Source: Mesobacillus subterraneus (lineage in GTDB: Bacteria; Bacillota; Bacilli; Bacillales; Cytobacillaceae). Taken from it: a stretch of DNA of 64,000 nt. This document shows, in pieces, positions 27,183 to 35,927 of this stretch. A program made the position numbers and the translations under genes. Location of the stretch: the NCBI RefSeq assembly GCF_023715485.1, contig NZ_JAMBOF010000011.1, positions 1-64,000 of the forward strand. The letters are read 5' to 3'. Under the pieces are notes generated by a model. That model made no database searches. It was not told where the DNA came from and saw nothing but the letters and a program-made list of their open reading frames with translations. Each line of letters starts with the position of its first letter. Positions within the stretch are counted from its first letter, which is position 1.

Positions 27183-27362
27183 TTGAAGAAGCGTTCAAAG
27201 CAAAATAATCCTGAACAAAAAACGCGGAACGGCATCAACAACCAAGATCTTGAACTTGGAATGGAGCATGATCCGGTGAAAGAATCGAAAAAGAAATATG
27301 AACAAAGCGGCGGTCAGCCGGTAAAATCAAAATTCCATCCTGAACCAGGGCAATCTTCATAA
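27183..27362 (+). CDS. Small basic-acidic hypothetical protein
   Basis: A 59-residue hydrophilic, low-complexity protein (KKRSKQNNPEQKTRNG...PVKSKFHPEPGQSS), 16 bp after ytzC. Start TTG at 27183 with GGGAGGG at proper spacing. The composition (Lys, Gln, Asn, Pro; no hydrophobic core) recalls small acid-soluble or other disordered spore proteins, but I cannot assign a family. Confidence 0.65.
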   Translation: MKKRSKQNNPEQKTRNGINNQDLELGMEHDPVKESKKKYEQSGGQPVKSKFHPEPGQSS

Positions 27363-27374
27363 ATTTGTAACACC

Positions 27375-27406
27375 CTCACTTCGATTTTCGAAGTGAGGTT
27401 TTTTTG
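27375..27406 (+). terminator. Terminator of ytzC and the following small gene
   Basis: CCTCACTTCGA and TCGAAGTGAGG form a perfect 11 bp stem over TTT, then a seven-T run. Confidence 0.93.
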
Positions 27407-27489
27407 TTTAGTTTCCAGCAAAAATCGAGGGAATGGCTGTTTTCCAAAATACCCCCCGTTCACAAATCGGATAAAACTGGCTTAAATTC

Positions 27490-27540
27490 CGTGATTTAAA
27501 TCACAGATTGACGGCTTCCAGAAATGGTTTAAATAAGATA
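27490..27540 (+). promoter_or_regulatory. Fnr-type site and promoter of the ccm-nrf cluster
   Basis: CGTGATTTAAATCACA (27490-27505) contains a perfect 14 bp inverted repeat matching the Bacillus Fnr consensus TGTGAnnTAnnTCACA in all but one base. A weak -10 (TTTAAAT or TAAGAT, 27528-27539) puts the site about 42-48 bp upstream of the start. About 150 nt of leader follow. Confidence 0.7.
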
Positions 27541-27690
27541 GATACACAAGGCAGTCGCAGAAAACTAGCGAATGCCATGCCTTAATTTAAAGAATACATT
27601 ACCAAGAAAACGAAAGAGATTTTATTATAACTAAGTTATCTTGTGAAATTATTCACGAATTTGTCACAAACAGAAAGGATGTAACCCAAA

Positions 27691-28659
27691 ATGAAAGTAT
27701 TAAAGCTAACGCTTTCCCTGTTCTTATTATTCATTTTCCAGTTACCCGATGCAGCCAGGGCTGATAATACAAGCGGTGTTTTGAAAATGGAAGAGCTGAC
27801 AGTCCAGGTCATGCCTGAGTATTCTTACCATCCAAAGGATAAGAAGAAAAAGAATCCTCCCTTGCTGGTGGGATACCATGGAGCGCTAAAAAACAATGCC
27901 GAAAAAGCGCAAAAAGGGCAGGTCGTGATTCCCCTGCCGATGGATGAGAAAAACTTCAGGATCGGTTATGTGGCTGATTACTCACGTGACCTTACAGAAA
28001 TGAATGAAATCGAATACGAGCTAGACAAGGAAAGAGGAACGATAGCCTGGGAAACAAGCGAGGAAATCCAGCCTCAGGAAATTTATAAATTTGTCATTGA
28101 ATACTATACCGACAGCGTTAAGGAAAAAGAAGACACAAATACTTTAACGTACAATTTTAAAAGCTTTGCTGAGATCGGACTGCTTAATCTGATTTTTATT
28201 GAACCGCTGAAAACAGAAAGCTTCAAGCTGGAGCCCGAGGCAGAACAGCACCAGAAAAACTCTTACAACATGAACATGTTCTTGTTTCAAAGCCAGGGAA
28301 TGAAGTCTAATGAAGAAAAAAATATCAAACTTGAATACAAACGAAGTGAAACGAAAACAACTGCTGAAATCATGGAAGATATGGCAGGCGATTCAAAAAA
28401 GGCCGGCACAGTTAAACAAAATGAAGAGAAGATGTCCCTCTGGATCGTCATATTGGTAGTAGGCGGTATTTCTGTTTCTGCAGCTTTTGTTTTACTTCTC
28501 GTGATGAAGAAAAAGACAGCAAAACCGAGAAATAAGACCATCTCCAAAGAGACAGAAAATGAGGCGAAAAAAACAAGGCTGCGAACCATGTTCATGGATG
28601 GAAGCATAACAGAAGCTGAATATAACGAACTGCTGAAAAAGCTGGGAGGTAAGAAGTGA
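27691..28659 (+). CDS. Exported membrane-anchored protein heading the ccm operon, unknown
   Basis: A protein of 322 residues: signal peptide (about 1-24, ending ARADN), extracellular beta-rich domain to about 245, one transmembrane helix (WIVILVVGGISVSAAFVLLLVM), and a cytoplasmic tail ending LRTMFMDGSITEAEYNELLKKL, a SHOCT-like pattern. I do not recognise the outer domain. Its stop overlaps the ccmE start and it lies first behind the Fnr site, so a role in heme handling or cytochrome c assembly is inferred. Two other small proteins in the operon have similar tails. Confidence 0.75.
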   Translation: MKVLKLTLSLFLLFIFQLPDAARADNTSGVLKMEELTVQVMPEYSYHPKDKKKKNPPLLVGYHGALKNNAEKAQKGQVVIPLPMDEKNFRIGYVADYSRDLTEMNEIEYELDKERGTIAWETSEEIQPQEIYKFVIEYYTDSVKEKEDTNTLTYNFKSFAEIGLLNLIFIEPLKTESFKLEPEAEQHQKNSYNMNMFLFQSQGMKSNEEKNIKLEYKRSETKTTAEIMEDMAGDSKKAGTVKQNEEKMSLWIVILVVGGISVSAAFVLLLVMKKKTAKPRNKTISKETENEAKKTRLRTMFMDGSITEAEYNELLKKLGGKK

Positions 28660-29108
28660 TGTCAAAAAACAAAAAAATTATTTCTGGTTTAGCCTTGGCC
28701 GCAGTGGCGTTCATCATCATGATGTTTTCAACAATGCCAAGTGCCGGAAGCAAGGAAATAACCATTTCTGACCTGGCTGAAAACGGCTCGAAATTCGAAG
28801 GCGACTACATCATGACGCAGGGCCTGCTTAATAAGGACTCTGTAAAATGGGACGCTGACAAACTGGAATTGCGCTTCGAGATTTACGAGGAGAATCAAGG
28901 GACATTGCAAATTTTCCATAAAGGCATAAAGCCTGATAACTTTACCGAGGATGTCATCGTCCTTGTTGAAGGTTTTATAAAAGAAGACGGAGTTTTTGAA
29001 GCTGAAAAAGTACAGACAAAGTGCCCGACAAAATATGAAGGCGAAGGCATGGAGAATTATGATACGCAAATGCATAAGGAAATTTACAAAAATGACAAAC
29101 AGGACTAA
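28659..29108 (+). CDS. ccmE: Heme chaperone CcmE, CxxxY variant
   Basis: Carries heme covalently outside the membrane and hands it to CcmF. 149 residues: N-terminal membrane anchor (about 7-24), then an OB-fold beta-barrel (ITISDLAENG, VLVEGFIKEDGVFEAEKV). The heme-attachment motif is CPTKY: cysteine replaces the histidine of the E. coli type HxxxY. This variant is known from archaea and some anaerobic bacteria. ATG at 28659 overlaps the preceding stop and follows GGGAGGT. Confidence 0.9.
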   Translation: MSKNKKIISGLALAAVAFIIMMFSTMPSAGSKEITISDLAENGSKFEGDYIMTQGLLNKDSVKWDADKLELRFEIYEENQGTLQIFHKGIKPDNFTEDVIVLVEGFIKEDGVFEAEKVQTKCPTKYEGEGMENYDTQMHKEIYKNDKQD

Positions 29109-29129
29109 AACAGATGGGTGGTTATCTGT

Positions 29130-31112
29130 ATGTATTTAATAGGAAACATTGCAATCTATCTCGGGATCGCGATTTCGATCTACGGTCTCATAGCAAATGC
29201 CCTTGGGATTAAACAAAAAAGCGGGAAATGGCTTGAGAGCGCCAGGGGTGCTGTCCTGTCACTGGCCTTCGTTTCAAGCATATCGTCATTCCTGTTGCTT
29301 TATATTCTTGGAACAAGCCAATTTCAATTCAAATATGTCGCTTCATACACAAATGAGAGCCTGCCTTTAGCTTATAAGCTGACAGCGTTTTGGGCAGGAA
29401 ATGCAGGGTCCTTATTGCTCTGGGCATTCCTTTTATCCATTTATACAGCAATGGTCGTGTTTTCTAAGGAACAGAAAAACCCAATGATGCCTTATGTATC
29501 AAGCATCCTTATGCTGAATGTATTGTTCTTTTTCACCGTAATGGCGCTTAATGCAAACCCTTTTGAAATGACTGATAAAATTCCTGCTGATGGAAAAGGT
29601 CTGAACCCGATGCTGCAAAATCCAGGAATGATCCTGCACCCCGTTACCCTTTATATGGGCTATGTAGGGCTGGCGGTTCCATTCGCTTTCGGAATTGCGG
29701 CACTCATCCTTAAAAGAATGGATTCAGAATGGATCAAGCTGACAAGAAGATGGACATTGCTGGCATGGTTGTTCCTGACTCTCGGCAATATCATTGGCGG
29801 CTGGTGGGCTTATCTAGAGCTTGGCTGGGGCGGCTACTGGGCGTGGGATCCGGTTGAAAATGCTTCATTTCTTCCGTGGCTGACTGTATCAGCATTCCTT
29901 CACTCGGTGATGATCCAGGAGCGGAAAAACATGCTGAAAACATGGAACTTAAGCTTGATCATCTTGTCCTACATTCTCACGCTGTTCGGCACATTCCTTG
30001 TCCGCAGCGGTATTCTTACAAGTGTCCACGCGTTTGGCGACAGCAACCTCGGGACCTATTTCCTGGTTTTCATGGCGTTCATGATGCTGTTTTCTCTCTA
30101 TATTGTCATGACAAGATACACCCTGATTAAAAAGGACAGCAGTCCAATCGAAGCTTATTTTTCAAAAGAAAGCAGCTTCCTGCTAAACAACCTGATACTA
30201 GTGGCTGCTGCGTTCGCGGTTTTCTGGGGAACGATGTACCCATTGATTTCAGAAACCTTCACCGGAACGAAAGTAAATGTCGGGGCTCCCTACTTTGATA
30301 AAGTCATGGCTCCGATCCTGCTTGGGCTGATTGTACTGATGGGCATATGCCCGCTGATTGCATGGCAAAAAGCGGTGATAGAAAAATTCTTGAAAAATAT
30401 GCTCTGGCCGCTGGCAATGGGAGTGGCGACAGCAATCATCCTATTTGCGGCAGGAGTCAAAGGCATTTATGCAATCGTCGGCTTATCAGCAACGAGCTTC
30501 ATGTTTGGCACGCACGTTCTTGAGTTCGCAAGAGGTATTGGCGCAAGACGGAAAGCAACGAAGGAGAATGTCCTTAAAGCCGCATTCAAGCTAACGGTAA
30601 AAAACCAGCGCCGTTATGGAGGCTATATTGTCCACATCGGGATTGCCGTCATTGCTGTAGGGGTTATCTCCTCCCATGCATACTCATCAGAAGTTTTAAA
30701 AACTTTGAATACTGGTGAAAGCATCAAGATTGGCGAGTACGCACTTCAATTTAACTCACTGACCGAACAGATGAAAAACGGTAATGGAGTTGTTGTAGCA
30801 GATGTAGCTGTTTTTTATAAAGGCAAGGATATCGGGAAGATCAAACCGGAGAAAATCTTTTATGAAACATGGCCTGAGCCTTCAACAGAGGTTGCAATCA
30901 AGACGAACTGGAGCCAGGATCTATATGTCGTTCTAAGTTCATGGGAAAACAAAGACAAAGTGACATTGATGGTAAAAGTGAACCCCTTTGTCAGCTGGAT
31001 CTGGACCGGAGGGATCATCATGGTCATCGGAACCGCTTTCGCGCTTGCGGGTGGCGGGCCAGCATCATCCCGGTATCAAATCAATAAAGGCCTAAAAACT
31101 GTAGGAAGGTGA
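29130..31112 (+). CDS. ccmF: Cytochrome c heme lyase subunit CcmF
   Basis: Integral membrane protein that receives heme from CcmE and ligates it to the apocytochrome CxxCH. 660 residues with about 14-15 transmembrane segments. The tryptophan-rich WWD domain is clear (GWWAYLELGWGGYWAWDPVE), with ligand histidines in NPGMILHPVTLYMGY and SVHAF. Start ATG at 29130 (MYLIGN) after GGGTGG. This gene defines System I and is the strongest evidence that the locus is not the ResBC type. Confidence 0.95.
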   Translation: MYLIGNIAIYLGIAISIYGLIANALGIKQKSGKWLESARGAVLSLAFVSSISSFLLLYILGTSQFQFKYVASYTNESLPLAYKLTAFWAGNAGSLLLWAFLLSIYTAMVVFSKEQKNPMMPYVSSILMLNVLFFFTVMALNANPFEMTDKIPADGKGLNPMLQNPGMILHPVTLYMGYVGLAVPFAFGIAALILKRMDSEWIKLTRRWTLLAWLFLTLGNIIGGWWAYLELGWGGYWAWDPVENASFLPWLTVSAFLHSVMIQERKNMLKTWNLSLIILSYILTLFGTFLVRSGILTSVHAFGDSNLGTYFLVFMAFMMLFSLYIVMTRYTLIKKDSSPIEAYFSKESSFLLNNLILVAAAFAVFWGTMYPLISETFTGTKVNVGAPYFDKVMAPILLGLIVLMGICPLIAWQKAVIEKFLKNMLWPLAMGVATAIILFAAGVKGIYAIVGLSATSFMFGTHVLEFARGIGARRKATKENVLKAAFKLTVKNQRRYGGYIVHIGIAVIAVGVISSHAYSSEVLKTLNTGESIKIGEYALQFNSLTEQMKNGNGVVVADVAVFYKGKDIGKIKPEKIFYETWPEPSTEVAIKTNWSQDLYVVLSSWENKDKVTLMVKVNPFVSWIWTGGIIMVIGTAFALAGGGPASSRYQINKGLKTVGR

Positions 31113-31117
31113 TGGAG

Positions 31118-31588
31118 ATGAAAAAGAAAATTATCCTGCAAACGATCCTTTTTCTAATCTTGATCCCAACCCTGACAACAGCCTTCACATACAATTCCAA
31201 GGAATTCAAGCATATCATCAGCCAGTTGGATATGCAGGGCCATGCTGACCATGAGTTGTCGACATGCTCAGTCAAAAAGATCTATTACGATGAAGTCGTT
31301 GAAATGCTGAACGGCGGGAAGTCGGAAAATGATATCATCCAATCTTATGTGGATGAATACGGGCAGGCGGCCTTGAGAACACCTGGGGGCGGCACAAGTG
31401 GCTGGATCGCCTGGGGAATGCCTGCAGCTGGGTTTGGTATTGGAAGTGTCATCGTCGGTGTCTGGCTAAGGAAATTAACCTTAAAGAAAGCCGAAACAAA
31501 AATGTCAGCCTATAAAGGTTGGGAATCGGAAATTGAAAAAGAAATAGCATCAAAAACATTTGACGAAGAGCGCCGGAAGCTTTTCTAG
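31118..31588 (+). CDS. ccmH: CcmH-like cytochrome c maturation protein with a single cysteine
   Basis: Normally a periplasmic thiol-disulfide protein that presents apocytochrome thiols to CcmF. 156 residues: signal peptide (1-23), a CcmH core with EMLNGGKSENDIIQSYVDEYG and RTPGGGTS, then a transmembrane helix near 105. Instead of paired cysteines the active region is MQGHADHELSTCS, so only one Cys and several His remain. The rest of the family pattern is intact, so this is a variant, not a degraded gene. Start ATG at 31118 after AGGAAGG. Confidence 0.85.
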   Translation: MKKKIILQTILFLILIPTLTTAFTYNSKEFKHIISQLDMQGHADHELSTCSVKKIYYDEVVEMLNGGKSENDIIQSYVDEYGQAALRTPGGGTSGWIAWGMPAAGFGIGSVIVGVWLRKLTLKKAETKMSAYKGWESEIEKEIASKTFDEERRKLF

Positions 31589-31600
31589 GAGCTGATCAAA

Positions 31601-31957
31601 ATGGATTATGTATTTTTAATAGCAGGTTCACTCGTGATCCTTACTTGTTTTTACTTTATCGTTTCTCCTTTTTTCACAGCTGGCGATGAGCATGCCGCCG
31701 GAGTGATGCAAGATGAGGAAAAGTTGTCGCTGGATCAAGTATATGGTGCAGTGAATGAACTGGAAATGGATTTTTTAATGAAGAAAATCACAGCAGAAGA
31801 TTTTGAAAAATTGAAAGAACAATATCAATTGCTTGCAGCTGAATTGTTAAAAAATGAAACAAAAGCTCAAAAGGCAGGCGGAAGCAAAAAGCTGGCCGAT
31901 GATGCCGAAGCAGAGATTTTGAGAGAATTGCGCAAGCTTCGCAAACAAAAGGGGTGA
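31601..31957 (+). CDS. CcmI-like small membrane protein
   Basis: 118 residues: one N-terminal transmembrane helix (about 4-24) followed by a cytoplasmic coiled coil. The stretch YGAVNELEMDFLMKKITAED resembles the N-terminal region of CcmI/CycH (ELExDxxxGKIxxxDYxxL) without the TPR part. It sits between ccmH and ccmA, 12 bp after ccmH. A role as an assembly scaffold is inferred. Confidence 0.65.
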   Translation: MDYVFLIAGSLVILTCFYFIVSPFFTAGDEHAAGVMQDEEKLSLDQVYGAVNELEMDFLMKKITAEDFEKLKEQYQLLAAELLKNETKAQKAGGSKKLADDAEAEILRELRKLRKQKG

Positions 31958-31962
31958 TCACA

Positions 31963-32307
31963 ATGGGACCGGCATACCATCCGGAATGGCTGGTGACATT
32001 CTGGCTTACGACACCGGGACTTAATTGGCTGAATCCTCATTACCTTTTGATCCTTTTAGTTGTTGGGATTGTTGTCCGTCATTACTATAAAAAAAGGACA
32101 GCAGACAGGATAGACATTCCTGATACAGAGGATCAACGGTTCAAGCATCTGCTGTTAAGAAAAAACGTTATTGAAGAGCAGATGGGCGGACTCGATGGAA
32201 AGCTGAAGTCCGCAGAAATCACTGAGGAGGATTACGCACGAAAGCTGAAGGAGTATCACATTTATCTGGACCAAGTAAAAAAAGAATTGCAACAATACAC
32301 ATTATGA
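31963..32307 (+). CDS. Small membrane protein of the ccm operon, unknown
   Basis: 114 residues: outer N-terminal segment (GPAYHPEWLVTFWLTTPG), one transmembrane helix (HYLLILLVVGIVV) and a cytoplasmic tail with GKLKSAEITEEDYARKLKEY, again SHOCT/CcmI-like. ATG at 31963 after AAAGGGGTGATC; it slightly follows the preceding stop codon. Its end overlaps an upstream in-frame ATG of ccmA. No known Ccm protein matches; inferred assembly factor. Confidence 0.65.
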   Translation: MGPAYHPEWLVTFWLTTPGLNWLNPHYLLILLVVGIVVRHYYKKRTADRIDIPDTEDQRFKHLLLRKNVIEEQMGGLDGKLKSAEITEEDYARKLKEYHIYLDQVKKELQQYTL

Positions 32308-32321
32308 AAGAGTTGGGGACC

Positions 32322-33026
32322 ATGCTCGAATTGAGGAACATGACCAAATTGCTGGGAGATAAATTAGTTTTAAGGAATATCACCCTCACCTTGGAAAAAG
32401 GCGAGATTCTTGCGGTAATCGGCCCGAACGGTGCAGGGAAGAGCACATTCTTCAAATGTACAGTCGGTTTGCTGCAGCCAACCAGCGGTGAAATCTTGCT
32501 GAATGGGAAACTGGTCAAAAAAAATTCAGGGGAAGTCAAACAGAGAATTGGATTTCTCGGGCATGAATCGTTTCTGTATAACACACTTTCCCCGCTCGAA
32601 AATCTGAAATTTTACGGGAAGCTTTACAAAGTAAAGGATCTCGATCGAAAAGCAAACGACTTGCTAAAGGAAGTTGGACTCTATTTATTCAGGGATATGC
32701 CAATCCGTTCTTTCTCAAGAGGGATGATGCAGAGATTGGCCATCGCAAGAGTGCTGCTGCCAGATCCAGAAATCCTGATGCTAGATGAACCACATACTGG
32801 ACTTGACCAGGAAGCGGTGGCACTGCTCAATAAAATCATAAAAAAGAAGCAAGCGAGCGGAACCTCAATCCTGATCATATCGCATGATTTCGAGCAGGTT
32901 CATGCACTGGCAGACAGGGTCGCTGTTTTAAAAAAGGGGAAGATCATCTCCACGATGGCGCTTGGCTCGGATATCGATCTGCCAGCCATGAAGCAGTGGT
33001 ATGAAAAAGAGGTGAGCAGTTCATGA
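32322..33026 (+). CDS. ccmA: Heme-chaperone release ABC ATPase CcmA
   Basis: ATPase of the CcmAB(CD) complex that releases holo-CcmE from CcmC. Walker A GPNGAGKST, signature SFSRGMMQRLAIAR (SRGM in place of SGGQ, as in many CcmA), Walker B ILMLDEP, switch ISHD. About 234 residues. I prefer ATG at 32322 (MLELRNMTK); an ATG at 32304 overlapping the previous stop is possible. Overlaps ccmB by 4 bp. Confidence 0.92.
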   Translation: MLELRNMTKLLGDKLVLRNITLTLEKGEILAVIGPNGAGKSTFFKCTVGLLQPTSGEILLNGKLVKKNSGEVKQRIGFLGHESFLYNTLSPLENLKFYGKLYKVKDLDRKANDLLKEVGLYLFRDMPIRSFSRGMMQRLAIARVLLPDPEILMLDEPHTGLDQEAVALLNKIIKKKQASGTSILIISHDFEQVHALADRVAVLKKGKIISTMALGSDIDLPAMKQWYEKEVSSS

Positions 33027-33706
33027 ATTCCATATTTAAAGACGCATGGACAATCGCCAGCAAAGACTTAAGCAATGAATTCAAGACGAAGCAGACGATA
33101 GGCATGATGCTCATATTCTCGAGTCTGGTCATCCTGATCTTCAGCTTTGCCTTCGATCCAACAAACAATATGGTTAAAGCAGTTATCCCGGGACTTGTTT
33201 GGCTGATAACTGTTTTCTCAGGAATACTTGGCTTGAATCGTTCTTTCTTATCCGAGCATGAAAACGATGCACTTACTGGATTAAGGTCGGCACCAATCGA
33301 TCCATCAAGCATCTATCTCGGGAAGGTGCTGGCAAATTTCCTGCTTGTAACTTCCGTGCAAATCATCAGCATTCCGGTTTTATTCATCCTGTTCGACTAC
33401 CGCTTCATCGGAAAAATCGGCTGGTTCATCCTGGTCGTCCTTATTGGAACGCTGGGTTTTATAATCGTCGGGACTTTCCTTGCGGCACTTGCGGCAAATG
33501 CAAAAAACAGCGAAATGCTTCTTCCAGTATTGCTGCTCCCGCTGTTAAGTCCGCTCATGATCGCTGCAGTCCAGGCTACAAGGATTATCCTCGAGAATGG
33601 AACAATCACGAATGCTGTCTCATGGCTGCGTTTGATGTCAGCATACGATTTACTGTTTCTCGCAGCTTGCTTTTTCTTATTTGAATTTATTATGGAGGGA
33701 TCGTAA
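33023..33706 (+). CDS. ccmB: ABC transporter permease CcmB
   Basis: Membrane partner of CcmA. 227 residues with six hydrophobic segments; FKTKQTIGMMLIFSSLVILIF and LGLNRSFLSEHENDALTGL are characteristic of CcmB (the latter normally LAFERLFxxxxxDGxL). It overlaps ccmA at its start and ccmC at its end (TAATG), showing a tightly coupled block A-B-C. Confidence 0.9.
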   Translation: MNSIFKDAWTIASKDLSNEFKTKQTIGMMLIFSSLVILIFSFAFDPTNNMVKAVIPGLVWLITVFSGILGLNRSFLSEHENDALTGLRSAPIDPSSIYLGKVLANFLLVTSVQIISIPVLFILFDYRFIGKIGWFILVVLIGTLGFIIVGTFLAALAANAKNSEMLLPVLLLPLLSPLMIAAVQATRIILENGTITNAVSWLRLMSAYDLLFLAACFFLFEFIMEGS

Positions 33707-34416
33707 TGAAAAAGAATTCAGGCATTATCGATCGACTGTTATTCTTTACTCTTGTACCATCATTTTTTATCGCTCTTTACTTAGTGTTTATTTGGTCGCC
33801 GGTAGAAAAGTTCATGGGGGCACCGCAAAAAATCTTCTATTTTCACGTTGGCTGTGCCTGGGTAGCTTTCATGGCATTTGTCATCGTGGGCTACTACAGC
33901 GTAAGAACGTTGATCAATCCAAATATGGATCATCACATCAAGGCCGGGATATCAGCAGAAATTGGCGTGATATTCACGACCATCACCCTTGTAACAGGGA
34001 TGATTTGGGGGAAATCAAGCTGGAACACTTGGTGGACATGGGAACCACGCCTTGCAACTACTTTGATTCTCTGGTTCATCTATGTAGCTTATCTATTCGT
34101 CCGCAAAATGGATGGGTCATGGGAAAAAATCGCAAAATTGTCTGCAGTCTTTGGAATTATCGGTGTCATTAACGTACCAATCGTCTTTATGGCAATCCGC
34201 TGGTGGAATACAAAGCTTCACCCGGTAGTGTTTGGAGATGGAAAGAATCAGCAGGGCGGCGGAATCGAACCGGATATGCTCGTAGCCTTATTGTTTTCGA
34301 TCTTTACGATCACAGTCCTGTATGCTTTCCTGATGCGCAAGGGAGTCGAAATCGAAAAGATGCGCCACATTGTCAAAAAGGCGAAAACGAAAGCGATGGA
34401 AAAGCTCGCAGGCTGA
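33706..34416 (+). CDS. ccmC: Heme-handling protein CcmC
   Basis: Loads heme onto CcmE. 236 residues with six transmembrane helices, WWD motif SSWNTWWTWEPRLATTLILW, and ligand histidine in IFYFHVGCAWVAF. Sequence features match CcmC rather than CcsA/ResC (no large N-terminal ResB partner). ATG overlaps the ccmB stop. Confidence 0.93.
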   Translation: MKKNSGIIDRLLFFTLVPSFFIALYLVFIWSPVEKFMGAPQKIFYFHVGCAWVAFMAFVIVGYYSVRTLINPNMDHHIKAGISAEIGVIFTTITLVTGMIWGKSSWNTWWTWEPRLATTLILWFIYVAYLFVRKMDGSWEKIAKLSAVFGIIGVINVPIVFMAIRWWNTKLHPVVFGDGKNQQGGGIEPDMLVALLFSIFTITVLYAFLMRKGVEIEKMRHIVKKAKTKAMEKLAG

Positions 34417-34503
34417 TAAGATCGGACTTTCTTTTTCATCGAGTTAAGTAATTAAAGATTGGAAACTAGCAGGTTCAATGACAATTTTAAGGAGGAAAAG
34501 AAA

Positions 34504-34635
34504 ATGACATATTTATTCATGGCTTACTCAGTTATTTGGACTTTGATCGCTGGATATGTAGTGGTGCTTGGAAGACGCCAAAAGGAACTGAAAAAAGAGC
34601 TGCAGCTTCTTGAAGAATGGAATTCAGAAAAATAA
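34504..34635 (+). CDS. ccmD: Small heme-exporter protein CcmD
   Basis: 43 residues: MTYLFMAYSVIWTLIAGYVVV forms one membrane helix, followed by a basic then charged tail (LGRRQKELKKELQLLEEW), which is the classic CcmD layout. AAGGAGGAAAAGAAA precedes the ATG. In E. coli CcmD holds CcmC, CcmE and CcmAB together. Easily missed because of its size; its position between ccmC and ccmG is canonical. Confidence 0.88.
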   Translation: MTYLFMAYSVIWTLIAGYVVVLGRRQKELKKELQLLEEWNSEK

Positions 34636-34649
34636 AGCAGGTGAAGAGG

Positions 34650-35156
34650 ATGGGCAAGAAGATCGTACCAATTTTCGTCATCATCGCTGTGATCGGAGTG
34701 CTGGGCTTTTTGGTCAGCGGACTGGGCGGAAAAGCTTCAGCCCAGCCTGGAGATCAGGCGATCGACTTCGAGCTGAAGGATATTAACGAAAAAACTTATA
34801 GGCTATCAGACTTTAAAGGCCAGCCGGTCGTCTTGAACTTCTTTGCGACCTGGTGTGCCCCATGCATTGATGAAGCACCTGAACTGGAGGCGTTTGGAAA
34901 AGAGTATAAGGACGCCAAACTGCTGATCCTGGCAAAAGGTGAATCGAAAAAAAGAATAGGAAAATATATCGGGGAAAGTGACTCACAGCTTACCTACCTG
35001 CTGGATACAAAAGAAGAAATTTCAAAAGATTACACTGTCATCGGGCAGCCGGAGACGATCATCATTGATGGAAATGGAGTCATAGTCGAGCGGTTTTCCG
35101 GCCCAACAACAAAAGACGATCTAATCAAAATGATTCAGGAAAAGGTTTCACCATAA
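34650..35156 (+). CDS. ccmG: Thiol-disulfide oxidoreductase CcmG/ResA-like
   Basis: Membrane-anchored thioredoxin-fold protein that keeps apocytochrome cysteines reduced. 168 residues: N-terminal helix ([19 protein letters not shown]), then the active site [16 protein letters not shown] and cis-Pro in IGQPETI. The start at 34650 follows AGGTGAAGAGG. It completes the Ccm set. With a single-Cys CcmH downstream partner, CcmG may act on substrate directly. Confidence 0.92.
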   Translation: MGKKIVPIFVIIAVIGVLGFLVSGLGGKASAQPGDQAIDFELKDINEKTYRLSDFKGQPVVLNFFATWCAPCIDEAPELEAFGKEYKDAKLLILAKGESKKRIGKYIGESDSQLTYLLDTKEEISKDYTVIGQPETIIIDGNGVIVERFSGPTTKDDLIKMIQEKVSP

Positions 35157-35402
35157 CCAAGGTTAAGGCACGTTAGTGTTTTAATAGATTTGTAATAAAG
35201 GCTGTTTCCGAATAGTTGTTGCATTACGGCAATACCGGTTTTACGCAAGAGGAGTAATTTCCTGCTGTAATCTTAAGCATACTTGGTAAGTGCAGTATAA
35301 CTTGTCCGAAATGAAAAACAACAATTTTTATGGGGAGAGAATTGAACAGCCAGGTGCCAGTCAATGAGCGCCGGATTAATCGCTATGGGGGAGGTGAAAG
35401 GG

Positions 35403-35927
35403 ATGCTTAAAAAGCTGCTGGGAATAGACAAAAAAATGCTTTTATTTATCGGGGTTTTTGCTGGAATCATTGTTTCTGTCGTAACCGTCAAAACGCTTGC
35501 TTACACAGATTCACCTGAATTTTGCTCAAGCTGCCACATCATGACGGAGGTCCATGATTCCTTCTCTGATTCCAACCACGCCGGGCTTGCCTGCGGTGAT
35601 TGCCACCTGCCGCATGAGAATATGGTGAAAAAATATACTTATAAGGCAAAAGCGGGCATGACACATGTGTATTTCAATACACTAGGAGAAGCAAAGATTC
35701 CGAAGGTGCTGCACGCTACGGAAAACTCCGATGAGGTCATAAACGAGAACTGCATCAGCTGCCATGAAAATACATTGGAAAATGTATCTCATGACGCAAA
35801 GGATAGCTGCTCAAGCTGCCATCAGGCAGTGCCGCACGGCAAAGGCTTTAAGACAGAAGATTATTTTAAACCGCCGAAACCAGGTGAGCTCTTAGAAAAT
35901 AAAGGAGGGACGATGAACAATGGCTAG
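35403..35927 (+). CDS. nrfH: Tetraheme cytochrome c NrfH, quinol dehydrogenase
   Basis: Membrane anchor that passes electrons from menaquinol to NrfA. 174 residues: N-terminal helix (MLLFIGVFAGIIVSVVTV) and four heme-binding motifs, CSSCH, CGDCH, CISCH and CSSCH. Start ATG at 35403 (MLKKLLG) follows GGGGGAGGTGAAAGGG. Its last 8 bp overlap nrfA. A 246 bp gap separates it from ccmG, without a clear promoter or terminator. Confidence 0.95.
   Translation: MLKKLLGIDKKMLLFIGVFAGIIVSVVTVKTLAYTDSPEFCSSCHIMTEVHDSFSDSNHAGLACGDCHLPHENMVKKYTYKAKAGMTHVYFNTLGEAKIPKVLHATENSDEVINENCISCHENTLENVSHDAKDSCSSCHQAVPHGKGFKTEDYFKPPKPGELLENKGGTMNNG

Noticed and set aside
33681-34172. Frame-shifted 163-codon ORF over ccmC
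   Set aside because: Overlaps intact ccmC in another frame; not a frameshift of it.
35157-35402. Separate Fnr promoter or MITE copy before nrfH
   Set aside because: GGCTGTTTCCGAATAGTTGTTG at about 35201 resembles the left end of the repeat, but the rest does not align and no Fnr site is visible.
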